Positions 1 to 7,481 of a DNA stretch of 64,000 bases are shown here, piece after piece. Origin of the DNA: Chelatococcus asaccharovorans (GTDB taxonomy: Bacteria; Pseudomonadota; Alphaproteobacteria; Rhizobiales; Beijerinckiaceae); assembly GCF_003201475.1 (NCBI RefSeq), contig NZ_QJJK01000001.1:74501-138500 (forward strand). Reading direction: 5' to 3'. The number at the start of each line of letters is the position of its first letter. Positions within the stretch are counted from its first letter, which is position 1. A program made the position numbers and the translations under genes. The notes below the pieces were generated by a model, which worked only from the letters and a program-made list of their open reading frames with translations, ran no database searches and was not told the DNA's origin.

Positions 1-114
1 GGCCGCCCGTATCGCGAAGAACCCGGCTGACTGGAACACCCCGGGCTCAGCCGCGACCCACAGCAGCGATACGAGGGCGAGGATGCCAACAAGGACCTGC
101 TTGATGTGTCTCAT
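1..114 (-). CDS. Ferric-reductase-like transmembrane protein, N-terminal 38 residues (partial)
   Basis: This reading frame starts at an ATG at 114, preceded by a GGGAG ribosome-binding site five bases upstream, and runs off the left edge of the window. The visible part has a basic start (MRHIKQ), a hydrophobic helix of about 17 residues and then AEPGVFQSAGFFAIRAA. That pattern resembles the first helix of ferric-reductase-like b-type haem membrane proteins. It lies just downstream of, and in the same direction as, the ApbE and PepSY-flavoprotein genes, so a role in transmembrane electron transfer fits. The family call rests on 38 residues only; the gene itself is more certain than its name. 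Confidence 0.5.
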   Translation of the reverse strand, partial: MRHIKQVLVGILALVSLLWVAAEPGVFQSAGFFAIRAA

Positions 115-274
115 GTCTCCCGTTCCCTTTCACACCCCGACGGTTCTGCATTGATCCCGAGCGGGCACCTCCACCGGGAAGAACACCCGGAAACGGCAGC
201 GGCCGCATTGAGAGGACGCAAGGGAATGGACCCGGGGGCCAGGATTGCGCCGCCAGTCCATGCGGCATGGTTGG

Positions 275-1231
275 TCACGGCCATGTCGCCACCACCTCTC
301 CGTCGCTCCCGACGAACAGCGCGGCGAGGCCGAGCCGGCGGGCGAGGGCCGGGCCGTCCTGCGCACCGCGCACCAACAGCGCCGTCGCCCAGGCATCGGC
401 GGCCATGCAGGTGTCGCTGAGCACGGTGACGGCGGCGAGGTCGTTCTCCAATGGCGCGCCGCGAGAGGGGTCCATGGTGTGGGAGAGCCTCCTGCCCGCC
501 ACCTCCACCTGATGGCGATAGCTGCCAGAGGTTGCGACGGCGGCACCGGACAACTCCAGCACCCCGAGGACTTCCCGCACGCCGGGGACTGGCGCCTCGT
601 GGGCGACGACCCAGGGGCGGCCATCCGGCTTCGTGCCCGCCGCGCGCATCTCCCCGTCGATGCCCACGAGCCAGGCGGAAAAGCCCGCCTCCGTCATCTC
701 CCGCGCCAGGTCGTCCACGCCGAAGCCCTTGGCGATGCCGGACAGATCGAGCCGCAGCGGCGCCAGGCGGCGCGCGCGGCAGCCTGCCGGATCGAGCTGC
801 AGGGTCTTTGGCGGCTCGAAGGAGGGACGCCCCGCAAGCGCAGCGATGCGTCCGCCGTCGGGCACGCGCGTGCCGCACCCGAAGCCCCAGGCCTGGACCA
901 GATCGCCCACGCCGATGTCGAACGCGCCCCCCGACAGGCGGCCGATCTCGAGGGCCGCAGCGAGCACGCCCATCAGTTCGCAGGGAATGGCCACCCAGGT
1001 GCCGAGGGGGGCGGCGTTGAGCTGCTCCAGGTCGGAATCCGGCCGCCAGGTGGACATCTGGCGCTCGACACGGTCGAGGGTGCCCTGAAGGCGGCGGGTG
1101 AGCGCCCCCTCGTCCACGCCGCCTACGGCGAAAAACACCGCCGACCAGCGCGCGCCCATGGCGGGGCCGCTGAGGGCGTGGCGGCGGGGCTCCAGCGCGC
1201 CTTGAGCTGAATCAGTAGACATCTTCGACAT
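275..1231 (-). CDS. apbE: FAD:protein FMN transferase (ApbE family)
   Basis: ApbE enzymes move FMN from FAD onto a Thr or Ser of a target protein. The protein (318 aa) shows the family signposts in order: a PAMGARW start of domain, STWRPDSDL, GGAFDIGVGDLVQAWGFG, an LSGIAKGFGVD nucleotide-binding stretch, HTMDPSRGAP, and CMAADAWATALLV near the end with the metal-binding Asp. The start at 1231 lies inside the last codons of the upstream flavoprotein gene, so the two are coupled; an ATG at 1222 is equally possible. No signal peptide or lipobox is visible, so the enzyme seems to be cytoplasmic, unlike many periplasmic ApbEs. The likely substrate is the secreted DUF2271 protein encoded two genes upstream. 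Confidence 0.9.
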   Translation of the reverse strand: MSKMSTDSAQGALEPRRHALSGPAMGARWSAVFFAVGGVDEGALTRRLQGTLDRVERQMSTWRPDSDLEQLNAAPLGTWVAIPCELMGVLAAALEIGRLSGGAFDIGVGDLVQAWGFGCGTRVPDGGRIAALAGRPSFEPPKTLQLDPAGCRARRLAPLRLDLSGIAKGFGVDDLAREMTEAGFSAWLVGIDGEMRAAGTKPDGRPWVVAHEAPVPGVREVLGVLELSGAAVATSGSYRHQVEVAGRRLSHTMDPSRGAPLENDLAAVTVLSDTCMAADAWATALLVRGAQDGPALARRLGLAALFVGSDGEVVATWP

Positions 1232-3398
1232 AGCGTCCAGACGACTTGAGGGTGGGAAGGTCGAGGCCGAGTGGCCGCACGATCGGATCGAGTGCCCAGG
1301 TCACGGCCTGGGCCATGTCACGGCCGCCGCACACCAGGATTTGCGCGCCCTGCCGGATCAGCTCGCGCAGGCGAGGCGCGTCGGCGGCGATGCGATCCTG
1401 CACATAGGCGCCGCCATCCGGACCGCGTGAGAAGGCGGTCTGGAGCGAGGTCAGGCGTTTCTCGGCGAGATGCTGGGCCAGTTCGTGCTCGTAGAGAAAA
1501 TCCGACGACGGGCTGCGGCCGCCCCAGTAGAGGTGGACCGGGCGACCGGCCGCATTGGCGCGCACCAGGCCGGCGAGTGGACCGATGCCGGCGCCGGCGC
1601 CGATCAGGATGAGCGGCGCCCGTCCCGCGGCCGGCCGGAAGGTCGGGTTGGCGCGGATGAAAGCCTCCACGCGATCGCCGGGAGCGAGAGCGTGCAGGAA
1701 GGTCGAGCAGAGCCCGCCTGCGCGCAGGCGGACGCAGATCTCCAGCATCCCGTCGCACGACGACGACGCCAGCGAATAGAAGCGCGGCATCGGATGGCCC
1801 GGCGGCAGGATGCCGACGAGGTCGCCGGGCTCGAACGACGGCAGGCGTCCGGCCTTGCCGTCCGTTCCTGGCCTCCGGAAGCGCAGGATCGCCACCGGCG
1901 CGCCGACGGCCACGCCATAGTCCTCGCGTTCGACGAGTTCGAGCGCGACCGTCTTCGGCGGCTCGGCGACGTGCTCTAGCTTGAGGTCGTGACCAAGCAC
2001 GGTACCGAGGTCGCGGCCCCATTGGGCGAACTCCTGCGCAGAACGCCGATCGATGCGCTTCATCGGCAGGAGCTGCGGCCAGCCGTTCGCCGTGAGCGCA
2101 GCCAACATCTCCTCGGCGTAGCCGCAGAAATGCGGAAAGCAGCGGTCGCCGAAGCCGAGCACCGCCACCGGCACGCGGCGTTCCTGCCGCGCGAGCCGGG
2201 ACAGGAACGCCGTCGCCGAGGCGGGCGCCGCTCCGTCGCCATGGGTCGCGGCCAAGAGCAGCAGGCGTTCGGTGACGGCGGAAAACGGCTGAAGATCGTT
2301 CATGGCCGCGGTGTGGACATGGTGGCCGGCGCGGGTCAGCGCGTCGTGCAGCGTCGCGGCGAAGCCCCAGGTGGAATTGCCTTCGCTGCCCACCAGGAGG
2401 ACGGTGTCGGCAGCACGGGCGGGCGCGTTCATCGCGATGCGCGGCCGGGCGGCGCGGCGGCGCCACCACATTGCGATGCCGGTCGCGCCGAGCACCGGAA
2501 CCGCCGCCGCCGAAAGGCCGAGCACGAGCCCGAGCACCCAGGCGCCCTGGCCGGTGTGGAGGGTACGGATCATGCCGTTCAGGCGGTCGAGCGTCGTCGC
2601 CGGGGTGAAGGACAGCTCCGCGCCCGTCGCCGCATCGATCTGCGCCTCGCCCCGGCTTGTCCGCAGGCCGTAGGTGTCGGTCGGATCGTCGGGTGCCGGG
2701 AAGGTCAGCTCGAGCAGGCTCGCCACATCGGTCGCCCTGAGCGCCGCCAGCGTGCCGGCCGGAGCAGGCGCGCCGCCGCTCGCCGACACCATGGGCGCGG
2801 CGGCTTCGTGTTCGGGGATGAGGCCGAAGCTGCTCGCCGACATCCACGCGCCCGTGAGGGATGAGAGGACGAGGCCGGCGGCAGCGAAACGGCCGAGCTC
2901 GCCGTGCCAGCGCTGGGCCGGTGTGCCTCGGATGGACTGCAGCAGCGCGCCCGCTCCGCCGAGGCGGCGGGCGAGGAGGAGGGTGCCGGAGACGGTGAGC
3001 ACGAGCATGGCGAGCGCGCCGGCGCCGGTGGCGGCCCGCCCCGCATCTCCGGTCAGAAACGCGCGATGCAGATTCGTGATGACGCGTGTCGTTTCTGAGA
3101 CATGGTAGGGACCAAGCCCGGCCCCGGTCGCCGGATCGACCCGCTCCACGCCGCGCGTTTCGCCGTCGGTGAAGGCGACCGTGACGGCGCCGTCCGGCCG
3201 CACGCGGATCGAATCGATGCCCTGGTGACGCGCCGCCACCGCCTCGGCGAGGGCGGCGACGCTGGTGCCGACCGGAATCGCCGGTGATGCGAGACGGTCG
3301 AGCGCCGGCTGCACGGAAAGCGCCACGCCGGTGAGGGCCATGACGGTAAGGCCGAGCGCGAGCACGACGCCCGGCAGCGCATGAATGCGACGAAGCAT
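1212..3398 (-). CDS. PepSY membrane domain fused to flavodoxin and NADPH-flavin reductase
   Basis: A 728-residue fusion. The N-terminal 310 or so residues form a PepSY-associated membrane domain: a first helix at residues 8-30 (GVVLALGLTVMALTGVALSV), three more hydrophobic helices, and extracytoplasmic loops. A short basic linker (MWWRRRAARPR) leads to a flavodoxin domain (VLLVGSEGNSTWGFA) and then a CysJ-like FAD/NADPH reductase. The reductase shows RFYSLASSS, GAGAGIGPLAG, YWGGRSP and a C-terminal aromatic end (SGRYVEDVY). The layout suggests electrons pass from cytosolic NADPH through FAD and FMN to the membrane domain and then outward. Its ApbE and DUF2271 neighbours support a periplasmic flavin acceptor. 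The final acceptor is unknown. Confidence 0.88.
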   Translation of the reverse strand: MLRRIHALPGVVLALGLTVMALTGVALSVQPALDRLASPAIPVGTSVAALAEAVAARHQGIDSIRVRPDGAVTVAFTDGETRGVERVDPATGAGLGPYHVSETTRVITNLHRAFLTGDAGRAATGAGALAMLVLTVSGTLLLARRLGGAGALLQSIRGTPAQRWHGELGRFAAAGLVLSSLTGAWMSASSFGLIPEHEAAAPMVSASGGAPAPAGTLAALRATDVASLLELTFPAPDDPTDTYGLRTSRGEAQIDAATGAELSFTPATTLDRLNGMIRTLHTGQGAWVLGLVLGLSAAAVPVLGATGIAMWWRRRAARPRIAMNAPARAADTVLLVGSEGNSTWGFAATLHDALTRAGHHVHTAAMNDLQPFSAVTERLLLLAATHGDGAAPASATAFLSRLARQERRVPVAVLGFGDRCFPHFCGYAEEMLAALTANGWPQLLPMKRIDRRSAQEFAQWGRDLGTVLGHDLKLEHVAEPPKTVALELVEREDYGVAVGAPVAILRFRRPGTDGKAGRLPSFEPGDLVGILPPGHPMPRFYSLASSSCDGMLEICVRLRAGGLCSTFLHALAPGDRVEAFIRANPTFRPAAGRAPLILIGAGAGIGPLAGLVRANAAGRPVHLYWGGRSPSSDFLYEHELAQHLAEKRLTSLQTAFSRGPDGGAYVQDRIAADAPRLRELIRQGAQILVCGGRDMAQAVTWALDPIVRPLGLDLPTLKSSGRYVEDVY

Positions 3399-3416
3399 GG
3401 ATCAGGTCCGATCGCT

Positions 3417-3887
3417 TCAGAAGGTGACCGTGAAGGATTTGACGTAGCCCTTGCCCGGCGCCGGCTTGCCGGAGGCCGCGGTATCGAGGGGCACGACCAC
3501 CTCGGAGGGATTGTCCATGCCGTCCTCCACGGCGGTGTCGACATGGACCTTGTATCCGGCGTCGATCATGGCATCGGCGAGGTCGAGGCTGATCTTCAGC
3601 GTCCTGCCCGAGCCGATGCTGGCGCCGGTGATGCCGTCGATCTCGGTCGGTCGCCCGCCGGAGACGCGCTGCCAGTCGCTGAGGTGGCGATAGTACTTCG
3701 CCTTGCCGCCGGCCATCCACAAGGTGCCCTTGTAGACGCCGGCGGCATCGGTGACGTAGAGCACCACATAGGCGCCGTTGCCGCCATAGGCCTTGAGGGT
3801 GGTCTCGAAGGTGACTTGGCGGGCCTCGGCGACCACCGGGGCGATCAAGGCGGTGGTGGCGGCCACGGCGGAGAGGACGAATTTCAT
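3417..3887 (-). CDS. DUF2271 secreted protein with ApbE flavinylation motif
   Basis: A 156-aa protein with a Sec signal peptide (MKFVLSAVAATTALIAPVVAEA). The mature part matches the DUF2271 family (YVVLYVTDAAGVYKGTLWM, LSDWQRV). At residues 84-90 it carries DGITGAS, which fits the D-G-x-T-G-A-[S/T] motif where ApbE attaches FMN; Ser90 would be the acceptor. The start at 3887 is set by a GAGGA site seven bases upstream; upstream in-frame codons give a poor N-terminus. It sits 18 bases before the PepSY-flavoprotein gene. I infer it is a periplasmic flavoprotein taking electrons from that membrane reductase. Flavinylation is predicted from the motif, not shown. Confidence 0.82.
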   Translation of the reverse strand: MKFVLSAVAATTALIAPVVAEARQVTFETTLKAYGGNGAYVVLYVTDAAGVYKGTLWMAGGKAKYYRHLSDWQRVSGGRPTEIDGITGASIGSGRTLKISLDLADAMIDAGYKVHVDTAVEDGMDNPSEVVVPLDTAASGKPAPGKGYVKSFTVTF

Positions 3888-3931
3888 CGGTCTGTTCCTC
3901 AATGGAGAGAAGGTCGGGCGCCGCGAGGTGC

Positions 3932-4291
3932 TCATTGCACCTCGACCTTGGGACGGGCTTTGCCGTTGAAGAGGCCGTTGTCGGGCGCCGGCGCATTGGG
4001 ATCGGCCGGGCCGGCCTGCGGGATTGCGCCGCGGCGGCCACCCTCGTCGTCTTCGCCTTCGTCCTCATCGTCATCGTGGTGGCGGCGTCCGCGATGCTCG
4101 CCGTCACGACGCCGCTCATAGGACTCTTCGGCGAAGCGGATCGGGCGCCCCTCGATGGCGGATGACGTCACGCCATCGAGCCGTTCGTGATGGCTTGAGG
4201 TCAGGTGATCAGCCTCTGCCGCCGCCAGTGCGACGCCGATACCCGTGGTGGAAAGCAGGAGCGCCGCTCCGATCAGGGTGCGCGTCTTCAT
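3932..4291 (-). CDS. Secreted acidic/His-rich hypothetical protein
   Basis: A 119-residue protein with a clear signal peptide (KTRTLIGAALLLSTTGIGVALA) and a strongly charged middle: SHHERLD, YERRRDGEHRGRRHH, then DDDEDEGEDDEGG. No family is recognised. The run of His, Asp and Glu could bind divalent cations in the periplasm. ATG 4291 has a GGGAGATGG site next to it. It is the first gene of a leftward group leading into the DUF2271, PepSY-flavoprotein and ApbE genes. Paired TTCAG/GTCAG repeats lie just upstream, so the two-component system to its right may control it. Confidence 0.7.
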   Translation of the reverse strand: MKTRTLIGAALLLSTTGIGVALAAAEADHLTSSHHERLDGVTSSAIEGRPIRFAEESYERRRDGEHRGRRHHDDDEDEGEDDEGGRRGAIPQAGPADPNAPAPDNGLFNGKARPKVEVQ

Positions 4292-4336
4292 TGGCCATCT
4301 CCCGGTTGGTGTTGACCGGAAGCACCCTCGCTTTCG

Positions 4337-4357
4337 CACCTGACGGCCACCTGAAGC
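4337..4357 (-). promoter_or_regulatory. Candidate response-regulator box (11-bp direct repeat)
   Basis: Read on the minus strand, this site is TTCAG-N6-GTCAG followed by GTG, with the half-sites 11 bp apart, the spacing used by OmpR/PhoB-type regulators. It lies about 45 bp upstream of the start of the acidic secreted protein. Nearly the same sequence occurs at 6494-6515 upstream of the small PepSY gene. A weaker TTCAG-N6-GTCAG pair lies at 4372-4387 on the plus strand. The likely binder is the response regulator encoded at 5749-6420; this is inference. Confidence 0.45.
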
Positions 4358-4384
4358 CGATGCGGATCTCCGTTCAGCTTCCCG

Positions 4385-5752
4385 TCAGGCTTGAGGCACG
4401 GCCGCGAAGCGCACCCTGGCACGGAAGCCGTCGGCTTCGCCCGGGATCGGCGAGGCGAGGTCGAGGGTCAGGCCAGCGCCGCGGCAGATGGCGGCGACGA
4501 TGGCAAGGCCGAGGCCGGAGCCCTCCGCCCCCGTCGGGCCGCGCTCGAACGGGCGGATCAGGCGCGCCAGCCGGTCGGCCGGCACCACGGGGCCGCCATT
4601 GGAGACCTCGAACAGGCCGTCGGCCAGCCGCAGCCGCACGGGCGTGCCGGGCGTGCCGTGCTTCAACGCATTCTCGATGAGATTGCGGGCGAGGATGGCG
4701 AAGGCGTCCGGATCGAGGTCGCAGACAAGGCCGCTGTCCGGCGGGATTTCGACCATCAGGTCCTCGCCCCGGTCAGTCAGCCGGTCGATGTCCGCGATCA
4801 CGTGGCGCAGCACCGGCGCGAGGGGCGTCGGGGTTTCGGCGAGGAGGCCGCCGCCCTCGGCCTTGGCCAGCTGCAGCAGCTTCTCGGACAAGCGCGAGAG
4901 ACGCTTCAGGGCGACCGCCACTGAACGGGCCCGTTCCCGGGGCGCGCCGCCCGGCAGTTCAGCGACGAGGCGCTGGGTCTGCGCCAGTGCGGCGGCGATG
5001 GGCGTCCGGAGCTCATGGGCGCTGTTGGCGGTGAAGCCGCGCTCGGCTTCGAGCGCACCGCGCAGGCGTTCCAGCAGGGCGTTGACCGATGTCGCGACGG
5101 GTGCGATCTCCTCCGGCAGCCCCACCGCTGCGACCGGCGCGAGATTGCCGCGGCCCCGTTCCTCGATCGCCGAGCGAAAGGTGATGACGGGCCTCAAGGA
5201 CAGGCGGACGGAAAGCCACACCCCGACGAGCGCGATGGGCACCAGGGCGACAAGGGGCCAGATCAGGGCGACCACCGCGCGTCGGACCGCCGCGCGGCGA
5301 TGGCCGAGGTCCTCGGCGGTGGTCACCAGGATTGTGCCCCTGACGGCCGCCTCGGTGTAGGTGCGCAGCCGCTCCGTGCTGTGGAAGCCCGGCGGGAGGC
5401 CGCGGGGGATCTGCATCAGGTCGGCGTCGCTCGACTGGAGCAGCTCGCGGCCGTCCGCGTCGCGGACCACGTAGGTGATGTATTCCCGGTGGGGGCCGAT
5501 AGGTGCCATGTGCTGGGTCGCGCTGCCTCCGTCCCGCGAGAGCAGTTCGGCATAGGCCAGCGGCAGCACCCGCTGCGCCACCTCCTGCAGGGCACTGTCG
5601 AATACCTCGCCGATCTCGCGGCGCAGCACCAGCCCGGCCACGGTGGCGGCGGCGAGCCACAGGGCGGTGACCGCCAGCGCCAGCCACAATCCCAAGCGCA
5701 GGCGCAGGCTCCACCCGCTACCGCGGCGGCCGTCGCCCACCGCCTCGTTCAT
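4385..5752 (-). CDS. Two-component sensor histidine kinase
   Basis: A 455-aa membrane sensor kinase. There is a transmembrane helix at residues 21-44, a periplasmic domain of roughly 110 residues and a second helix at about 160-185. A HAMP-type linker is followed by the dimerisation domain with phospho-acceptor His246 (ANSAHELRTP). The ATPase domain shows NLIENALKHG and GSGLGLAIV. It overlaps its response regulator by four bases (ATGA). The group resembles QseC/PmrB-type kinases. The stimulus is unknown, but the flanking secreted acidic, PepSY and redox genes suggest a divalent or redox-active metal. Confidence 0.92.
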   Translation of the reverse strand: MNEAVGDGRRGSGWSLRLRLGLWLALAVTALWLAAATVAGLVLRREIGEVFDSALQEVAQRVLPLAYAELLSRDGGSATQHMAPIGPHREYITYVVRDADGRELLQSSDADLMQIPRGLPPGFHSTERLRTYTEAAVRGTILVTTAEDLGHRRAAVRRAVVALIWPLVALVPIALVGVWLSVRLSLRPVITFRSAIEERGRGNLAPVAAVGLPEEIAPVATSVNALLERLRGALEAERGFTANSAHELRTPIAAALAQTQRLVAELPGGAPRERARSVAVALKRLSRLSEKLLQLAKAEGGGLLAETPTPLAPVLRHVIADIDRLTDRGEDLMVEIPPDSGLVCDLDPDAFAILARNLIENALKHGTPGTPVRLRLADGLFEVSNGGPVVPADRLARLIRPFERGPTGAEGSGLGLAIVAAICRGAGLTLDLASPIPGEADGFRARVRFAAVPQA

Positions 5753-6420
5753 GCGCCCGCCTCAGGCGGGCCGAGGCGATAGCCCATGCCGCGCACCGTC
5801 TCGATCACCTCCGCCCCGAGCTTCTTGCGCAGGCGGGCGATGTAGACCTCGATGGTGTTGCTCTCCACCTCGGCGTCGAAGGAATAGAGCCGCTCCTCGA
5901 GCTGCGGCTTCGACATGAGCTGGTGGGGCCGTTGCACGAACGCCTCGAACAGCGACCATTCGCGGCCGGTCAGCGCCACAGGCCGTCCCGCTCGCCGCAC
6001 CGAGCGGGCCGCAAGATCCACCTCAATGTCGCCGAGGGACACCAGAGGATTGGGATTGCCGGCATAGCGCCGCCCCACCGCCCGGATCCGCGCGCTGAGC
6101 TCGAACAGGTCGAACGGCTTGACCAGGTAATCGTCGGCGCCGGCATCGAGCGCCGCGATGCGGTCCGAGATCTGGTCCCGCGCCGTCAGTACGATGATGG
6201 GCGTGACGTCGCCCGCCACCCTCAGACGCTTCAGGAAATCGAGCCCGCGCCCGTCCGGCAACATCAGGTCGAGCAGGACCAGATCGAAGGCTGCGGCATG
6301 GATCGCCTCGGTGGCGTCGTCGAGACGGGTCACCCAGTCGGGTGTATGCCCGTCGGCGACGATCTGGTCGCGCACGGCCATCCCAAGGACAGGGTCGTCT
6401 TCCACCAGAAGGATCCGCAT
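5749..6420 (-). CDS. OmpR-family response regulator
   Basis: A 223-aa regulator with a receiver domain (MRILLVEDDP start, phospho-acceptor Asp51 in LLDLMLPDG, KPFD loop) and a C-terminal winged helix (VALTGREWSLFEAF, SNTIEVYIARLRKKL, IETVRGMGYRL). I chose ATG 6420 because the receiver domain begins there; the in-frame extension to 6489 has no family similarity. It is the first gene of the kinase pair and is divergent from the PepSY gene at 6559. The paired repeat at 6494-6515 lies between them, so autoregulation is likely. Confidence 0.93.
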   Translation of the reverse strand: MRILLVEDDPVLGMAVRDQIVADGHTPDWVTRLDDATEAIHAAAFDLVLLDLMLPDGRGLDFLKRLRVAGDVTPIIVLTARDQISDRIAALDAGADDYLVKPFDLFELSARIRAVGRRYAGNPNPLVSLGDIEVDLAARSVRRAGRPVALTGREWSLFEAFVQRPHQLMSKPQLEERLYSFDAEVESNTIEVYIARLRKKLGAEVIETVRGMGYRLGPPEAGA

Positions 6421-6493
6421 GTGTCGCCTCGGCGTGTTCCGTGCCAATTTAGCGCGCGAGACGAGCCGATGGGGCCCGATAATTTGCATGAGC

Positions 6494-6515
6494 GTTCAGG
6501 TGGGCGTCAGTTGGG
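6494..6515 (+). promoter_or_regulatory. Candidate response-regulator box in divergent promoter
   Basis: Two direct repeats, TTCAG and GTCAG, each followed by a TGGG-type half (TTCAGGTGGG, GTCAGTTGGG), 11 bp apart. The site lies between the response regulator (start 6420, leftward) and the small PepSY gene (start 6559, rightward). The match to the box at 4337-4357 on the opposite strand is close over both half-sites. It is the best candidate operator for the adjacent OmpR-family regulator. Confidence 0.5.
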
Positions 6516-6558
6516 CGTGCTTTCTATTTCGCGGGCTGCACACGTCGGAGGATCTTTG

Positions 6559-6846
6559 GTGAGACGCACGCGGGTTGCCGCGATTTTGGTCTTCGCCGCG
6601 TGCCTCGGCGCGGGACCGGCGGCGGCCGATAGGGCTTGCAACGTGCCGCTGGCCGACTGGCAGCCACGCGACGCGCTCCAGAAGAAGCTGGAGGGCGAGG
6701 GGTGGACCGTGCTCTCGATCCGCTCCGACGACGGCTGCTACAAGGTCAGGGCGACCAACGTGCGCGGCGACAGCCTGAAGGCGAAGTACGACCCCGCCAG
6801 CCTGGAACAGATCCGGCGGAAGCACGGCGATGAAGACGACGACTGA
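6559..6846 (+). CDS. Small secreted PepSY-domain protein
   Basis: A 95-aa protein with an N-terminal signal peptide (RVAAILVFAACLGAGPAAA) followed by one PepSY domain (WQPRDALQKKLEGEGWTVLSIRSDDGCYKVRATN) and an acidic tail. The start is a GTG at 6559 with a GGAG site eight bases upstream. Genes of this type often lie beside QseBC/PmrAB-like two-component systems. It is divergent from such a pair here, with the candidate operator between, so it is probably a target of that regulator. Confidence 0.83.
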   Translation: MRRTRVAAILVFAACLGAGPAAADRACNVPLADWQPRDALQKKLEGEGWTVLSIRSDDGCYKVRATNVRGDSLKAKYDPASLEQIRRKHGDEDDD

Positions 6847-6955
6847 TGCGACGGCGACGATGTGCGAGGGTCCGGATTGCGCCGGCAATCCTGATGCAAA
6901 TGCTATCGGGGTGACGTGTCCCATCAGCTCGCGCGGCGAGAAATCCGGCACCAGC

Positions 6956-7216
6956 ATGATCCGGCGTTTCCTTTCCTATGCAACGCAGTCCGGCATTCCG
7001 CGCCGCTCCTTCCTGGTGGCGGTGGTCGTCGGCACCATCCTCAATCTCATCAACCAGGGCGATGCCGCCGTGGGCGGCGGCTCGGTCAACTGGACCAAGA
7101 TAGGCTTGACGTTCCTGGTCCCCTATTGCGTCGCCACCTACGGCGCCGTCTCGTATCGGCTGCGCCAAGAGCGCGAGACCAGGCCGTCGCCGTCAGTTTC
7201 TTCCGAACAGCCTTGA
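6956..7216 (+). CDS. NrtS-like small membrane protein
   Basis: An 86-residue protein with two membrane segments: RRSFLVAVVVGTILNLINQG and, after a short hydrophilic turn (GGGSVNWTKI), a second helix GLTFLVPYCVATYGAVSY. The LNLINQG and VPYCVATYGA motifs match the NrtS family, described as a small nitrate/nitrite transporter. The start is uncertain. Frames open from 6830 (overlapping the PepSY gene) and 6860, but similarity begins near the ATG at 6956. The ribosome-binding sites for all three are weak. The context here is metal and redox, not nitrate assimilation, so the substrate should not be assumed. Confidence 0.65.
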   Translation: MIRRFLSYATQSGIPRRSFLVAVVVGTILNLINQGDAAVGGGSVNWTKIGLTFLVPYCVATYGAVSYRLRQERETRPSPSVSSEQP

Positions 7217-7342
7217 GCCGCCGCTCCAAGCCTCCGCATGCATGAAGATGCAGTGTGCCGGCGGGGCCGACGGACTGTGCGCACAATCCTGCGACACCTC
7301 ATCGCCGAAAAGCCGCTTGATGGCCGATTCTAAACGGGCTGC

Positions 7343-7362
7343 GTCAGTCTTCCGTCAGCTTC
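7343..7362 (+). promoter_or_regulatory. Candidate GTCAG direct-repeat box upstream of VIT1-like gene
   Basis: GTCAG-N6-GTCAG, an 11-bp direct repeat, lies about 120 bp upstream of the VIT1/CCC1-like gene. The spacing and half-sites match the boxes at 4337-4357 and 6494-6515, although the bases between them differ. It could place the transporter in the same regulon. Confidence is low because the motif is short. Confidence 0.3.
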
Positions 7363-7481
7363 GTTTGCCAGATTGCAGCCGCGATTGGCCGAGTGGCACG
7401 ACCTCCGTCGAAGGTTCCAATACGTCAAGCCTCATCCATCGGATGGGCTTTCTCGATAACCGTCAAAAAGGACCCTTATCA

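Noticed and set aside
1318-4119. A 933-codon open frame on the minus strand overlapping the flavoprotein, DUF2271 and secreted-protein genes
   Set aside because: It is Arg/Gly/Pro/Ala-rich with no recognisable domain, and runs in another frame of genes with clear motifs. Long shadow frames are normal in GC-rich DNA.
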